Part shown: in pieces, positions 1-5,684 of the stretch | Layout: each line of letters begins with the position of its first letter | How positions within the stretch are numbered: the stretch's first letter is position 1 | From: JABABD01 sp965530995 | Lineage (GTDB): Bacteria > Bacteroidota > Bacteroidia > Flavobacteriales > Flavobacteriaceae | DNA: 5,684 bases | Direction: 5' to 3' | Assembly: GCA_965530995.1 (NCBI GenBank) | Contig: CBESOB010000184.1 | Coordinates: 1-5,684 of the forward strand | The notes under the pieces: generated by a model | Told to the model about the DNA's origin: nothing | The model's database searches: none | What the model saw: the letters and a program-made list of their open reading frames with translations, nothing else | Position numbers and translations under genes: made by a program

Positions 1-3000
1 TTCATTACTTAATATAGCTCCAAAAGCGCGATCCATATTCGTGATCTTTGACTCCAATACTATTTTTTCCTTTCTAAACAAGGCTGGATGAGCTTGCTGG
101 ATAATCTTGAAGTCCAAGGATTTTTCTAGACCATGATCTTGTATTTCAGTGTTATACAATTTCGTATCCACAGGCACTTCAACTTTATGTAGTATTGGAG
201 ACAGATCCAATCCGTTTGACTTATAGAAATCGATTGTTTTATTTCGATCAAGCTTTTGCACTTGTCCAACCATTTCGTTCACGGTTTTGAAACCAAGTTC
301 TGCCATAATTTCACGCAACTCTTGCGCAACGAAATACATGAAGTCGACAACATGTTCTGGCTTACCCTTGAATTTCTTTCTTAATTCCGGATTCTGCGTA
401 GCGATGCCTACAGGACAGGTATTTAAATGACAAACACGCATCATCACACATCCCGAAGCTACCAATGGTGCCGTTGCAAAGCCAAATTCTTCTGCACCTA
501 ATAAACAGGCAATCGCCACATCTCGCCCCGTTTTTAGTTGTCCGTCGCATTCCAGGACCACTCTGTTCCTGAGATTGTTCATGACCAAGGTCTGCTGGGC
601 TTCAGCTAGTCCTAGCTCCCAAGGCAAACCGGCATGTTTCAATGATGTTAATGGTGAAGCTCCAGTACCACCATCGTGACCTGAGATCAATATGACATCA
701 CCCTTCGCTTTGGCAACTCCTGCCGCGACGGTACCAATACCAACTTCAGATACCAACTTGACATTGATTCGTGCTTCCCTATTTGCTGATTTTAAATCAT
801 AAATAAGTTGTGAAAGATCTTCAATGGAATAAATATCATGATGAGGAGGAGGCGAGATCAATCCGACATAAGGTGTTGAATTCCTGGTTTTCGCTATATC
901 AGGATTCACCTTTGGTCCCGGTAATTGTCCACCTTCACCAGGTTTAGCGCCTTGCGCCATTTTTATCTGAATCTCTGATGCATTGGTCAAATAATTTGAG
1001 GTCACTCCAAAACGACCAGAAGCCACTTGTTTTATAGCCGAATTTTTCCAGTCACCGTTCGAATCTTTATAAAATCGTTCTTCATCTTCTCCTCCTTCGC
1101 CAGAATTACTTTTGCCTCCAATACGATTCATGGCAATCGCTAAATTCTCATGAGCCTCTTTACTAATTGAACCGTAGGACATAGCACCCGTTTTAAAACG
1201 TTTTACGATCTCTGTCCATGGTTCCACTTCCTCTAAGGGAATCGGATCAAAATTCGTAAACTCGAACAGTCCCCTAATGGTCATTAATTGTTTTGTTTGT
1301 TCATTCACCAAATCCGCATATTCCTTATATGTTGAATGGTTATTAGTGCGCACAGATTCTTGTAACTTCGCAATCGTTAATGGATTGAAAAGATGTTTTT
1401 CTCCGTCACGCCTCCATTTATATTGACCTCCAAATTCTAGTCCTAGATCCGCAACAATAGCTTCTGTTCTATAGGCTTTTTTATGACGCTTGCATATTTC
1501 TTGTTCAATTTCTCGAAGACCAATGCCTTGGATTCTTGTTACCGTGTTCGGGAAATATTCGTTTACCACCTTAGAGTTTAAACCAACACATTCAAACAAC
1601 TGAGAGCCACGATACGAGTTAAGTGTTGAAATTCCGATCTTGTTCATCACCTTCAGTATTCCCATGCCAACAGCTTTATTATAATTGTTGATGGCTGGCA
1701 AATACTCCAGATTTTCTATATCATTTTCTGTTACTTGTTTGAATACGATCTCGTTTACGATATAAGGATTGATAGCACTTGCACCAAATCCAAATAACAA
1801 TGCAAAATGATGCACTTCACGAGGTTCTGCAGATTCAATGATCAAACTGACTTTGGCGCGTTTCCCTATTTTATAAAGCTCATGGTTTACGTATGAACAG
1901 GCTATAAGTGAAGGAATCGGTGCCATGGTATCAGACACACCTCTATCGGACAAAATTATGATATTGCCCCCTTCGTCGATTGCATCCGATGCTTCTTTTA
2001 CCAAATTCTTAAGTGCTCGTTCGAGTTCATTAAGGCCCTTATCCACCTCGTATAATATAGGAATGGTGGTTACCACAAAATTCGGATTTTGGGTATAGTT
2101 CTTTATTTTGTCAAGGTCATGCTTTGAAATGACCGGATTCTGGATCTTCAGTTTTCGGCATTGGTCTTCATTTATTTTGAAGAGATTGGTGTCTTCCCCG
2201 AGTGTTAGACTTATATCTGTAATCAGTTTTTCACGAATTCCATCTAATGGCGGATTCGTTACTTGCGCGAATAGCTGCTTGAAATAATTGTAGATCAGTT
2301 GTGGACGCTCTGACAATATCGCTATAGGCGTATCATTACCCATGGAACCAATGGGCTCTTTGCCTAATTGCGCCATTGGTTGAATGATGATTCGTAGATC
2401 TTCTTCAGTATATCCAAAAACCACCTGACGTTTTAGCAAATCATCCTCTTCATGCTCGATGGGCCCTTTCTTGGCTGGGATATCCGCTAGATGCACCAAA
2501 TTCTTATCGAGCCATTTTTTATAGGGCTTTTTAGAAACTATATCTTCCTTTATCTCTTCATCTTTCAAAATTCGCCCTTTGTTCATATCAACCAAGAACA
2601 TTTTGCCTGGTTCTAAACGTCCATGCTGCTCGATGTTCTTAGGTTCAATTTCTATAACTCCAGTCTCCGAAGACATGATTACGTAGTCATCTTTTGTTAC
2701 GGTGTATCGCGATGGGCGAAGTCCATTCCTGTCAAGCACGGCACCAATGAAATTACCATCTGTAAACGGTATGGAAGCCGGGCCGTCCCATGGCTCCATG
2801 ATACAAGAATTATATTCGTAAAATGCTCTTTTGGCTTCCGGCATATCCGTATTTTTCTCCCATGCTTCTGGAACTAACATCATCATGACTTCTGGCAAAG
2901 AACGACCGGTCATTAATAATAATTCAACAACCATATCCATGGATGCCGAATCCGATTTTCCAGGCAATATGATCGGGAATATGTCCTTCAAGTCATCACC

Positions 3001-3819
3001 AAACCACTCACTTTCCATTAACTCTTGCCTAGATAAGGTTCTTGACACATTACCACGGAGCGTATTGATCTCTCCGTTATGACACATATATCTAAAAGGT
3101 TGAGCTAAATCCCATGTTGGAAAAGTATTGGTCGAGAATCGCTGGTGTACTAAAGCCAATCTTGTCACTAATGATGGGTCCTGTAACTCCGTATAAAATA
3201 GCTTTATGTCTTCTGGTACTAGAAGACCTTTATATATTATGATCTTTGCTGAAAGGCTAGGTAAGTAAAATCGTGCGCTTTCTGATAGTCTTGAATTATA
3301 TATATGGTGCTCGGCCTTTTTCCGAGCGATGAATAGTTTCAAGTTAAATTCAAAGTCTTCTTGTTTAGGATGCGTTTTGCCAATGAATACCTGTTTTATG
3401 AATGGCACGGTTTCCGCAGCTATTTCACCTATAATGGATTCATCAACTGGAACGTTTCTCCATCCTAACATCGATAAGCCCTGTTCTTCAACATAGTGCT
3501 CAAACTTCTCAATGCAATAATTTCGTTGGTTTTCCTTGTGTGGTAGAAAGACATTACTCACTGCGTATTCACCCGCTTTAGGGAGGTTAAAATCGCAATG
3601 CTTGACAAAAAAATCATGAGGTATATCAATTAAAATTCCGGCTCCATCTCCCGTTTTACCATCACTACTCACCGCTCCACGATGTTCCAATTTTTCCAGA
3701 ATCTCAAGGGCTTTGTGGATAATGTCGTTGGACTTGTTCCCTTTCAGGCTACAAATAAAACCAGCACCGCAGTTCTCGTGCTCAAATTCTGGTAAATACA
3801 TGCCTTGCTTTTTCAACAT
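1..3819 (-). CDS. gltB: Glutamate synthase (GOGAT) large subunit, 5' part, runs off left edge
   Basis: Glutamate synthase large subunit converts L-glutamine and 2-oxoglutarate to two glutamates in the cytoplasm, taking electrons through FMN and an iron-sulfur cluster. The 1273 visible codons were read through without a stop or frameshift. The N-terminal class II glutamine amidotransferase domain (about 17-430) begins at Cys17 in ENCGAGF, the expected nucleophile after removal of a 16-residue propeptide. It also shows HQRFSTNTFPTW (225-236), NGEINT (248-253), SDSAS (289-293), EPWDGPA (342-348) and DRNGLRPSRY (363-372). A central domain follows, then the FMN/2-oxoglutarate domain: GAMSYGSIS (878-886), GGKSNSGEGGE (901-911), SPPPHHDIYS (from 989) and GHDGGTGASP (1047-1056). 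Cys1124, Cys1130 and Cys1135 (C-x5-C-x4-C) are the 3Fe-4S ligands. The family is about 1500 residues, so most of the C-terminal GXGXG domain lies outside. The start at 3819 gives MLKKQGMYLPEFE; Met7 is an in-frame alternative. NAD(P)H versus ferredoxin as donor cannot be decided here; a gltD neighbour is expected but not visible. Confidence 0.97.
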   Translation of the reverse strand, partial: MLKKQGMYLPEFEHENCGAGFICSLKGNKSNDIIHKALEILEKLEHRGAVSSDGKTGDGAGILIDIPHDFFVKHCDFNLPKAGEYAVSNVFLPHKENQRNYCIEKFEHYVEEQGLSMLGWRNVPVDESIIGEIAAETVPFIKQVFIGKTHPKQEDFEFNLKLFIARKKAEHHIYNSRLSESARFYLPSLSAKIIIYKGLLVPEDIKLFYTELQDPSLVTRLALVHQRFSTNTFPTWDLAQPFRYMCHNGEINTLRGNVSRTLSRQELMESEWFGDDLKDIFPIILPGKSDSASMDMVVELLLMTGRSLPEVMMMLVPEAWEKNTDMPEAKRAFYEYNSCIMEPWDGPASIPFTDGNFIGAVLDRNGLRPSRYTVTKDDYVIMSSETGVIEIEPKNIEQHGRLEPGKMFLVDMNKGRILKDEEIKEDIVSKKPYKKWLDKNLVHLADIPAKKGPIEHEEDDLLKRQVVFGYTEEDLRIIIQPMAQLGKEPIGSMGNDTPIAILSERPQLIYNYFKQLFAQVTNPPLDGIREKLITDISLTLGEDTNLFKINEDQCRKLKIQNPVISKHDLDKIKNYTQNPNFVVTTIPILYEVDKGLNELERALKNLVKEASDAIDEGGNIIILSDRGVSDTMAPIPSLIACSYVNHELYKIGKRAKVSLIIESAEPREVHHFALLFGFGASAINPYIVNEIVFKQVTENDIENLEYLPAINNYNKAVGMGILKVMNKIGISTLNSYRGSQLFECVGLNSKVVNEYFPNTVTRIQGIGLREIEQEICKRHKKAYRTEAIVADLGLEFGGQYKWRRDGEKHLFNPLTIAKLQESVRTNNHSTYKEYADLVNEQTKQLMTIRGLFEFTNFDPIPLEEVEPWTEIVKRFKTGAMSYGSISKEAHENLAIAMNRIGGKSNSGEGGEDEERFYKDSNGDWKNSAIKQVASGRFGVTSNYLTNASEIQIKMAQGAKPGEGGQLPGPKVNPDIAKTRNSTPYVGLISPPPHHDIYSIEDLSQLIYDLKSANREARINVKLVSEVGIGTVAAGVAKAKGDVILISGHDGGTGASPLTSLKHAGLPWELGLAEAQQTLVMNNLRNRVVLECDGQLKTGRDVAIACLLGAEEFGFATAPLVASGCVMMRVCHLNTCPVGIATQNPELRKKFKGKPEHVVDFMYFVAQELREIMAELGFKTVNEMVGQVQKLDRNKTIDFYKSNGLDLSPILHKVEVPVDTKLYNTEIQDHGLEKSLDFKIIQQAHPALFRKEKIVLESKITNMDRAFGAILSNE

Positions 3820-3835
3820 AACTAGAATATTATAG

Positions 3836-3849
3836 AGGTTTAACAACCT
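3836..3849 (-). promoter_or_regulatory. Small hairpin in the gltB leader
   Basis: AGGTT (3836-3840) and AACCT (3845-3849) are a perfect 5-bp inverted repeat around a 4-base loop, ending 16 bases upstream of the gltB start. If transcribed it would be a short, weak hairpin in the gltB leader. It partly overlaps a weak promoter candidate, so it may instead be a DNA site or chance. Its function is unknown. Confidence 0.25.
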
Positions 3850-3875
3850 TATTATCACTCTAATATATTAGGCAA
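3844..3875 (-). promoter_or_regulatory. Weak candidate promoter for gltB
   Basis: Read on the minus strand, TTG (3875-3873) is followed after 21 bases by TAAGGTTG (3851-3844). This resembles the Bacteroidota consensus TTG-N17-23-TAnnTTTG with one mismatch (G for the first T of TTTG). It would place the transcription start near 3838 and give a leader of about 20 bases. A second one-mismatch -7 element, TATCATTG, lies at 3922-3915, without a well-spaced -33 TTG. In an AT-rich region both could be chance. Confidence 0.25.
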
Positions 3876-3910
3876 GATTCAATAAATAAAATGCCAGAAT
3901 CACTTTTCCG

Positions 3911-3923
3911 ATATCAATGATAT
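3911..3923. repeat. Short palindrome in the gltB upstream region
   Basis: ATATCA and TGATAT form a perfect 6-bp inverted repeat around a single A, about 92 bases upstream of the gltB start. It overlaps the one-mismatch -7-like sequence TATCATTG on the minus strand. The size and symmetry fit a dimeric regulator site, but short AT-rich palindromes arise easily by chance. Confidence 0.3.
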
Positions 3924-3948
3924 AAGGATTTCAAAATACAAAATCATC

Positions 3949-3976
3949 AATTTCATCATTATCATTTTATGAAATT
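3949..3976. repeat. 8-bp inverted repeat, possible operator
   Basis: AATTTCAT (3949-3956) and ATGAAATT (3969-3976) are perfect inverted copies separated by 12 bases, about 130 bases upstream of gltB. The centre-to-centre arm distance of 20 bases is close to two helical turns, as for a dimer binding one DNA face. No regulator family is recognised from the half-site, and the local AT richness lowers its significance. Confidence 0.35.
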
Positions 3977-4132
3977 CATAATTGAAACGTGTCACTACTT
4001 CGCCTAAGTCCTTTACGCAAGTCCATCGAATCCCTTCAAATACAATTTTCTATTCAACAGATTATTCTTTCGGTTGCATACAATTCAAAATAGCACTTGG
4101 TAAATTATTATTAAAATATAGTTTATTTTATC

Positions 4133-4154
4133 ATACCCCCAAATTTATAGGGGT
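4133..4154. promoter_or_regulatory. Upstream inverted repeat ATACCC-N11-GGGGT (IR1)
   Basis: ACCCC (4135-4139) faces GGGGT (4150-4154) across a 10-base AT-rich core, in a region otherwise nearly free of G and C runs. In the wider form ATACCC-N11-GGGGT it resembles the repeat at 4186-4206; the two centres are about 52.5 bp apart. On the minus strand its core contains TAAATTTG (4147-4140), a full match to the Bacteroidota -7 consensus, but no TTG lies at the proper distance. It is probably a regulator-binding site; the regulator is unknown. Confidence 0.5.
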
Positions 4155-4179
4155 CATTATTAGATATTCATAAAAATAA

Positions 4180-4214
4180 CAATATATACCCTATTTATCA
4201 TGGGGTATGTATTG
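4180..4214. promoter_or_regulatory. 12-bp inverted repeat overlapping the porin promoter (IR2)
   Basis: CAATATATACCC (4180-4191) and GGGTATGTATTG (4203-4214) are inverted arms matching at 11 of 12 positions, with the odd pair T/G, around 11 bases. The right arm ends in the TTG that serves as the -33 element of the promoter for the porin operon. A protein bound here would touch or abut RNA polymerase, either as a repressor or as an activator. Its position upstream of the operon it would control argues against a terminator. The inner part (ATACCC-N10-GGGGT) repeats the pattern of the site at 4133-4154. Confidence 0.6.
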
Positions 4215-4242
4215 TTCTGTATAATTTTAATACATAGATTTG
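4212..4242 (+). promoter_or_regulatory. Bacteroidota-type promoter for the porin–P-II–amt operon
   Basis: TTG (4212-4214) is followed after 20 bases by TAGATTTG (4235-4242). This is a full match to the -33/-7 consensus TTG-N17-23-TAnnTTTG known for the primary sigma factor of Bacteroidota. Transcription would begin near 4247-4250, giving a leader of about 35 bases before the porin ATG at 4283. The leader has no Shine-Dalgarno sequence, as is usual in this phylum. No sigma-54 (TGGCAC-N5-TTGC) promoter was seen. Confidence 0.7.
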
Positions 4243-4282
4243 GCCTCTTAATAACTAAAGCAAACTATTTAAATCAATTATC

Positions 4283-5257
4283 ATGAAGAAAATTTTTACT
4301 CTAACTATGTTAGTCTCAATGTTGACACTAAGTGCACAGGAGACGTCTGAAAAGAAACTGTCTTTTTCAGGAAGCGTCGACACGTATTACAGAGCAAATA
4401 TTACGGCTCCAAATGACGACAACCAGATAGCGCCGGCAACTTCCTTTGCAGATACTGCAGGATTTTCATTAGGCATGGCAAATTTGATTGCTAGCTATGA
4501 CGGTGAGAAAGTTGGTTTCGTTGGAGATCTCGTTTTTGGGCCTCGTGGAGAAGCAGCAAGTGCAACCATATTGAATCAACTTTATGCTTACTGGAATGTG
4601 AGCGACAAAATTACACTTACAATGGGTAAGTTCAATACCTTTTTAGGTTACGAAGTCATTGCTCCAGCTGGCAATTTCAACTATAGCACGTCGTATTTGT
4701 TCTCTAATGGGCCATTTTCACATACTGGTTTGAAAGCTGATATTACAGTTTCTGAAGATGTGAGCCTCATGCTAGGGGTCATGAATCAGACCGATATCAC
4801 CGAATTCAACCCAGACGGAAGTTACGCTGTTGGTGCCCAAGTAGGTTATGCAGACCAATACCTGAATATATTGTGGGATGACGCTGGTTTAGGCTTAGAA
4901 ATTGACTATACAGGTGGTTTTTATGTTTCAGAAGATCTCTTCCTAGGGATCAATGCAGCATATGCCGATAATGATGGGGAAGGATTTGCTGGCGCGGCCT
5001 TGTATCCGAAGTTTGCAACTTCTGAAAGCTTTTCAGTTGGACTAAGAGGTGAATATTTCGCAACGCGCAGTGAAAGCGTTATGGACGATCCAAGTGCCTT
5101 CGCAGCTACTCTAACAGGAAGTTTTACTATTGAGGGCCTGATCATCAAGCCTGAAATACGTTTGGATAGTGGTTCTGAAGATTTTTTCATAGACACAGAT
5201 CTTATGCCTACAAAAAGTCTTTCGTCTGTGTTATTAGCCGCTATTTACCAATTCTAA
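4283..5257 (+). CDS. Outer-membrane beta-barrel porin, BBP2/OmpL-like
   Basis: This 324-residue protein is predicted to form a diffusion channel in the outer membrane. Residues 1-19 are a signal peptide (MKK start, hydrophobic core, likely cleavage near LSA-Q, 17-19). The rest shows alternating amphipathic beta-strand patterns, no long hydrophobic helix, and a terminal aromatic residue (AIYQF), the usual outer-membrane barrel end. GKFNTFLGYEV (115-125) and the segment 131-149, with NFNYS, LF, GP and FSHTG, match what I recall as hallmarks of the putative beta-barrel porin-2 (BBP2) family of Bacteroidota. By hand count the mature part has about 40 Asp/Glu against about 14 Lys/Arg, so it is strongly acidic. 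It is first in an operon, 15 bases ahead of the P-II gene and followed by amt, which suggests a role in nitrogen uptake. The substrate is unknown; passage of ammonium or other small cations is inference. Confidence 0.85.
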   Translation: MKKIFTLTMLVSMLTLSAQETSEKKLSFSGSVDTYYRANITAPNDDNQIAPATSFADTAGFSLGMANLIASYDGEKVGFVGDLVFGPRGEAASATILNQLYAYWNVSDKITLTMGKFNTFLGYEVIAPAGNFNYSTSYLFSNGPFSHTGLKADITVSEDVSLMLGVMNQTDITEFNPDGSYAVGAQVGYADQYLNILWDDAGLGLEIDYTGGFYVSEDLFLGINAAYADNDGEGFAGAALYPKFATSESFSVGLRGEYFATRSESVMDDPSAFAATLTGSFTIEGLIIKPEIRLDSGSEDFFIDTDLMPTKSLSSVLLAAIYQF

Positions 5258-5272
5258 CTAAATATTAAAATC

Positions 5273-5611
5273 ATGAAAAAAGTAGAAGCAATCATTCGGA
5301 AATCAAAGTTTTCTGAAGTCAAGGAAGCCCTGCATGATGTGGGTGTCAATTTTTTCTCTTACTGGGATGTAACAGGTCTCGGAAATGAAAAGGAAGGTCA
5401 TGTTTATAGAGGTGTTGCATATAGCACCAGTGACATACAACGCCGTTATCTCTCTATTGTGGTCAATGACGATTTTGAAGAGGCCACTATTAAAGCCATT
5501 CTAGACGCTGCCTCCACAGGAGATGTAGGAGATGGGAAAATATTCGTATCCCAAATTGACGAGGTCTATAGAATACGAACTGGAGAAAAAGGCGGACAAA
5601 CCCTTAAATAA
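5273..5611 (+). CDS. P-II family nitrogen regulatory protein (GlnB/GlnK type)
   Basis: P-II proteins are cytoplasmic trimers that sense ATP/ADP and 2-oxoglutarate and control partners such as Amt through their T-loop. The 112-residue length equals that of E. coli GlnB. The N-terminus MKKVEAIIRKSKFSEVKEAL aligns with the family, and TGDVGDGKIFVSQI (82-95) fits the C-terminal P-II signature. Lys89, Arg100 and Arg102 correspond to nucleotide-binding residues. The T-loop is unusual: GNEKEGHVYRGVAY (37-50) is one residue shorter than in E. coli GlnB, has Glu39 in place of Gln39, and has Val where the first signature expects Ala or Ser. Tyr50 aligns with the uridylylated Tyr51. I recall similar loops in other flavobacterial P-II proteins, so this is probably a lineage subtype. 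The gene follows the porin by 15 bases and precedes amt by 21, so a GlnK-like role at Amt is likely. GlnB versus GlnK cannot be settled by sequence alone. Confidence 0.95.
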   Translation: MKKVEAIIRKSKFSEVKEALHDVGVNFFSYWDVTGLGNEKEGHVYRGVAYSTSDIQRRYLSIVVNDDFEEATIKAILDAASTGDVGDGKIFVSQIDEVYRIRTGEKGGQTLK

Positions 5612-5632
5612 AAACATAACTAATAAATCATT

Positions 5633-5684
5633 ATGGAATTATTAACAACAAATAATGTATGGATGATGATCTGTACAGCACTCG
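5633..5684 (+). CDS. amtB: Ammonium transporter (Amt/AmtB), 5' end only
   Basis: Only the first 17 codons and one extra base are present, encoding MELLTTNNVWMMICTAL. I recall this as the beginning of ammonium transporters in flavobacteria, with a short lead-in and then the first hydrophobic membrane segment. The gene starts 21 bases after the P-II stop codon, in the widely conserved glnK-amtB pairing, which strongly supports the call. Amt proteins are trimeric inner-membrane channels for ammonium, blocked by P-II when nitrogen is plentiful. The spacer before the ATG is A-rich and lacks a Shine-Dalgarno sequence. Everything beyond the first helix, including pore residues and any extra C-terminal domain, lies outside the window. 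Confidence 0.8.
   Translation, partial: MELLTTNNVWMMICTAL

Larger units (their letters stand above)
3820..4282. other. Divergent intergenic control region between gltB and the porin operon
   Basis: This 463-base stretch separates the start codons of two divergent transcription units, so it must hold both sets of promoters and leaders. No convincing coding sequence was found on either strand. It is very AT-rich, especially about 4085-4235, with a less AT-rich patch at about 3985-4060 that I could not assign. It contains four inverted repeats or palindromes (3911-3923, 3949-3976, 4133-4154, 4180-4214), one good rightward promoter and only weak leftward candidates. A transcription terminator is not expected between divergent genes. 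The length is generous for two simple promoters and suggests regulated expression; that is inference. Confidence 0.8.

Noticed and set aside
362..550. A 62-codon minus-strand frame overlapping the gltB Fe-S region
   Set aside because: It is out of frame with gltB, whose own frame there encodes the C-x5-C-x4-C cluster ligands without interruption.
2623..3082. Two overlapping plus-strand open frames of 84 and 83 codons
   Set aside because: They lie antisense to well-conserved gltB amidotransferase coding sequence, and their translations show no family features.
1..3819. Possible frameshift or pseudogene in gltB, as no single large frame is closed within the window
   Set aside because: Reading every codon on the minus strand gave one continuous frame with all catalytic and cluster residues; the gene simply continues past the left edge.
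4015..4045. A tRNA-like T-loop fragment (ATCGAATCC) near 4024-4033
   Set aside because: The flanking bases do not pair into a T-stem, and no acceptor, D or anticodon arm can be found around it.
3985..4060. A possible small RNA or gene remnant in the less AT-rich patch of the intergenic region
   Set aside because: The minus strand offers only a 16-codon frame, and I see no strong hairpin, terminator or promoter that would define an RNA gene.
3982..4173. A 63-codon open frame starting with TTG in the intergenic region
   Set aside because: It has a rare start codon, no recognisable domain and no ribosome-binding signal, and it runs through the AT-rich stretch and across the IR1 inverted repeat. 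It looks like a chance frame.
4180..4214. The 12-bp inverted repeat as an intrinsic terminator
   Set aside because: It lies upstream of, and overlaps, the porin promoter between divergent genes, has no downstream T-run, and its stem is largely A/T pairs.
4921..5196. A 91-codon minus-strand frame inside the porin gene
   Set aside because: It is antisense to the porin and has no recognisable features; the porin reading has a signal peptide and family motifs.

Overview
The window looks like chromosomal DNA of a Bacteroidota bacterium, most likely a flavobacterium. The base composition is AT-rich, start codons lack a clear Shine-Dalgarno sequence, and a Bacteroidota-type promoter (TTG-N20-TAGATTTG) precedes the rightward genes. 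The proteins also resemble flavobacterial families. The taxonomic call is inference from recall, not from a database search.

Layout: positions 1-3819 (minus strand) hold the first 1273 codons of gltB, the large subunit of glutamate synthase. The frame is open throughout, and the gene runs off the left edge with roughly 230 C-terminal residues missing. Positions 3820-4282 are a 463-base intergenic region between divergent start codons. It contains no convincing gene but several inverted repeats and a good promoter. From 4283 rightward (plus strand) comes a compact operon: an outer-membrane beta-barrel porin of the BBP2/OmpL-like type (4283-5257), a P-II signalling protein (5273-5611), and the first 17 codons of an Amt/AmtB ammonium transporter (from 5633, cut by the right edge).

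The genes fit a nitrogen-assimilation locus. The porin could admit small solutes through the outer membrane, Amt would carry ammonium across the inner membrane, and P-II would gate Amt according to energy and carbon/nitrogen status. GltB, with a GltD partner presumably beyond the left edge, would use glutamine and 2-oxoglutarate to make glutamate.

There is no mobile element, CRISPR array, toxin system or obviously new multi-gene system here. The points most worth a second look are: (1) two similar inverted repeats (ATACCC-N10/11-GGGGT) about 52.5 bp apart upstream of the porin, the nearer overlapping the -33 element; (2) a P-II protein with a shortened, non-canonical T-loop lacking the usual Gln39; and (3) a strongly acidic porin as first gene of an ammonium-transport operon.
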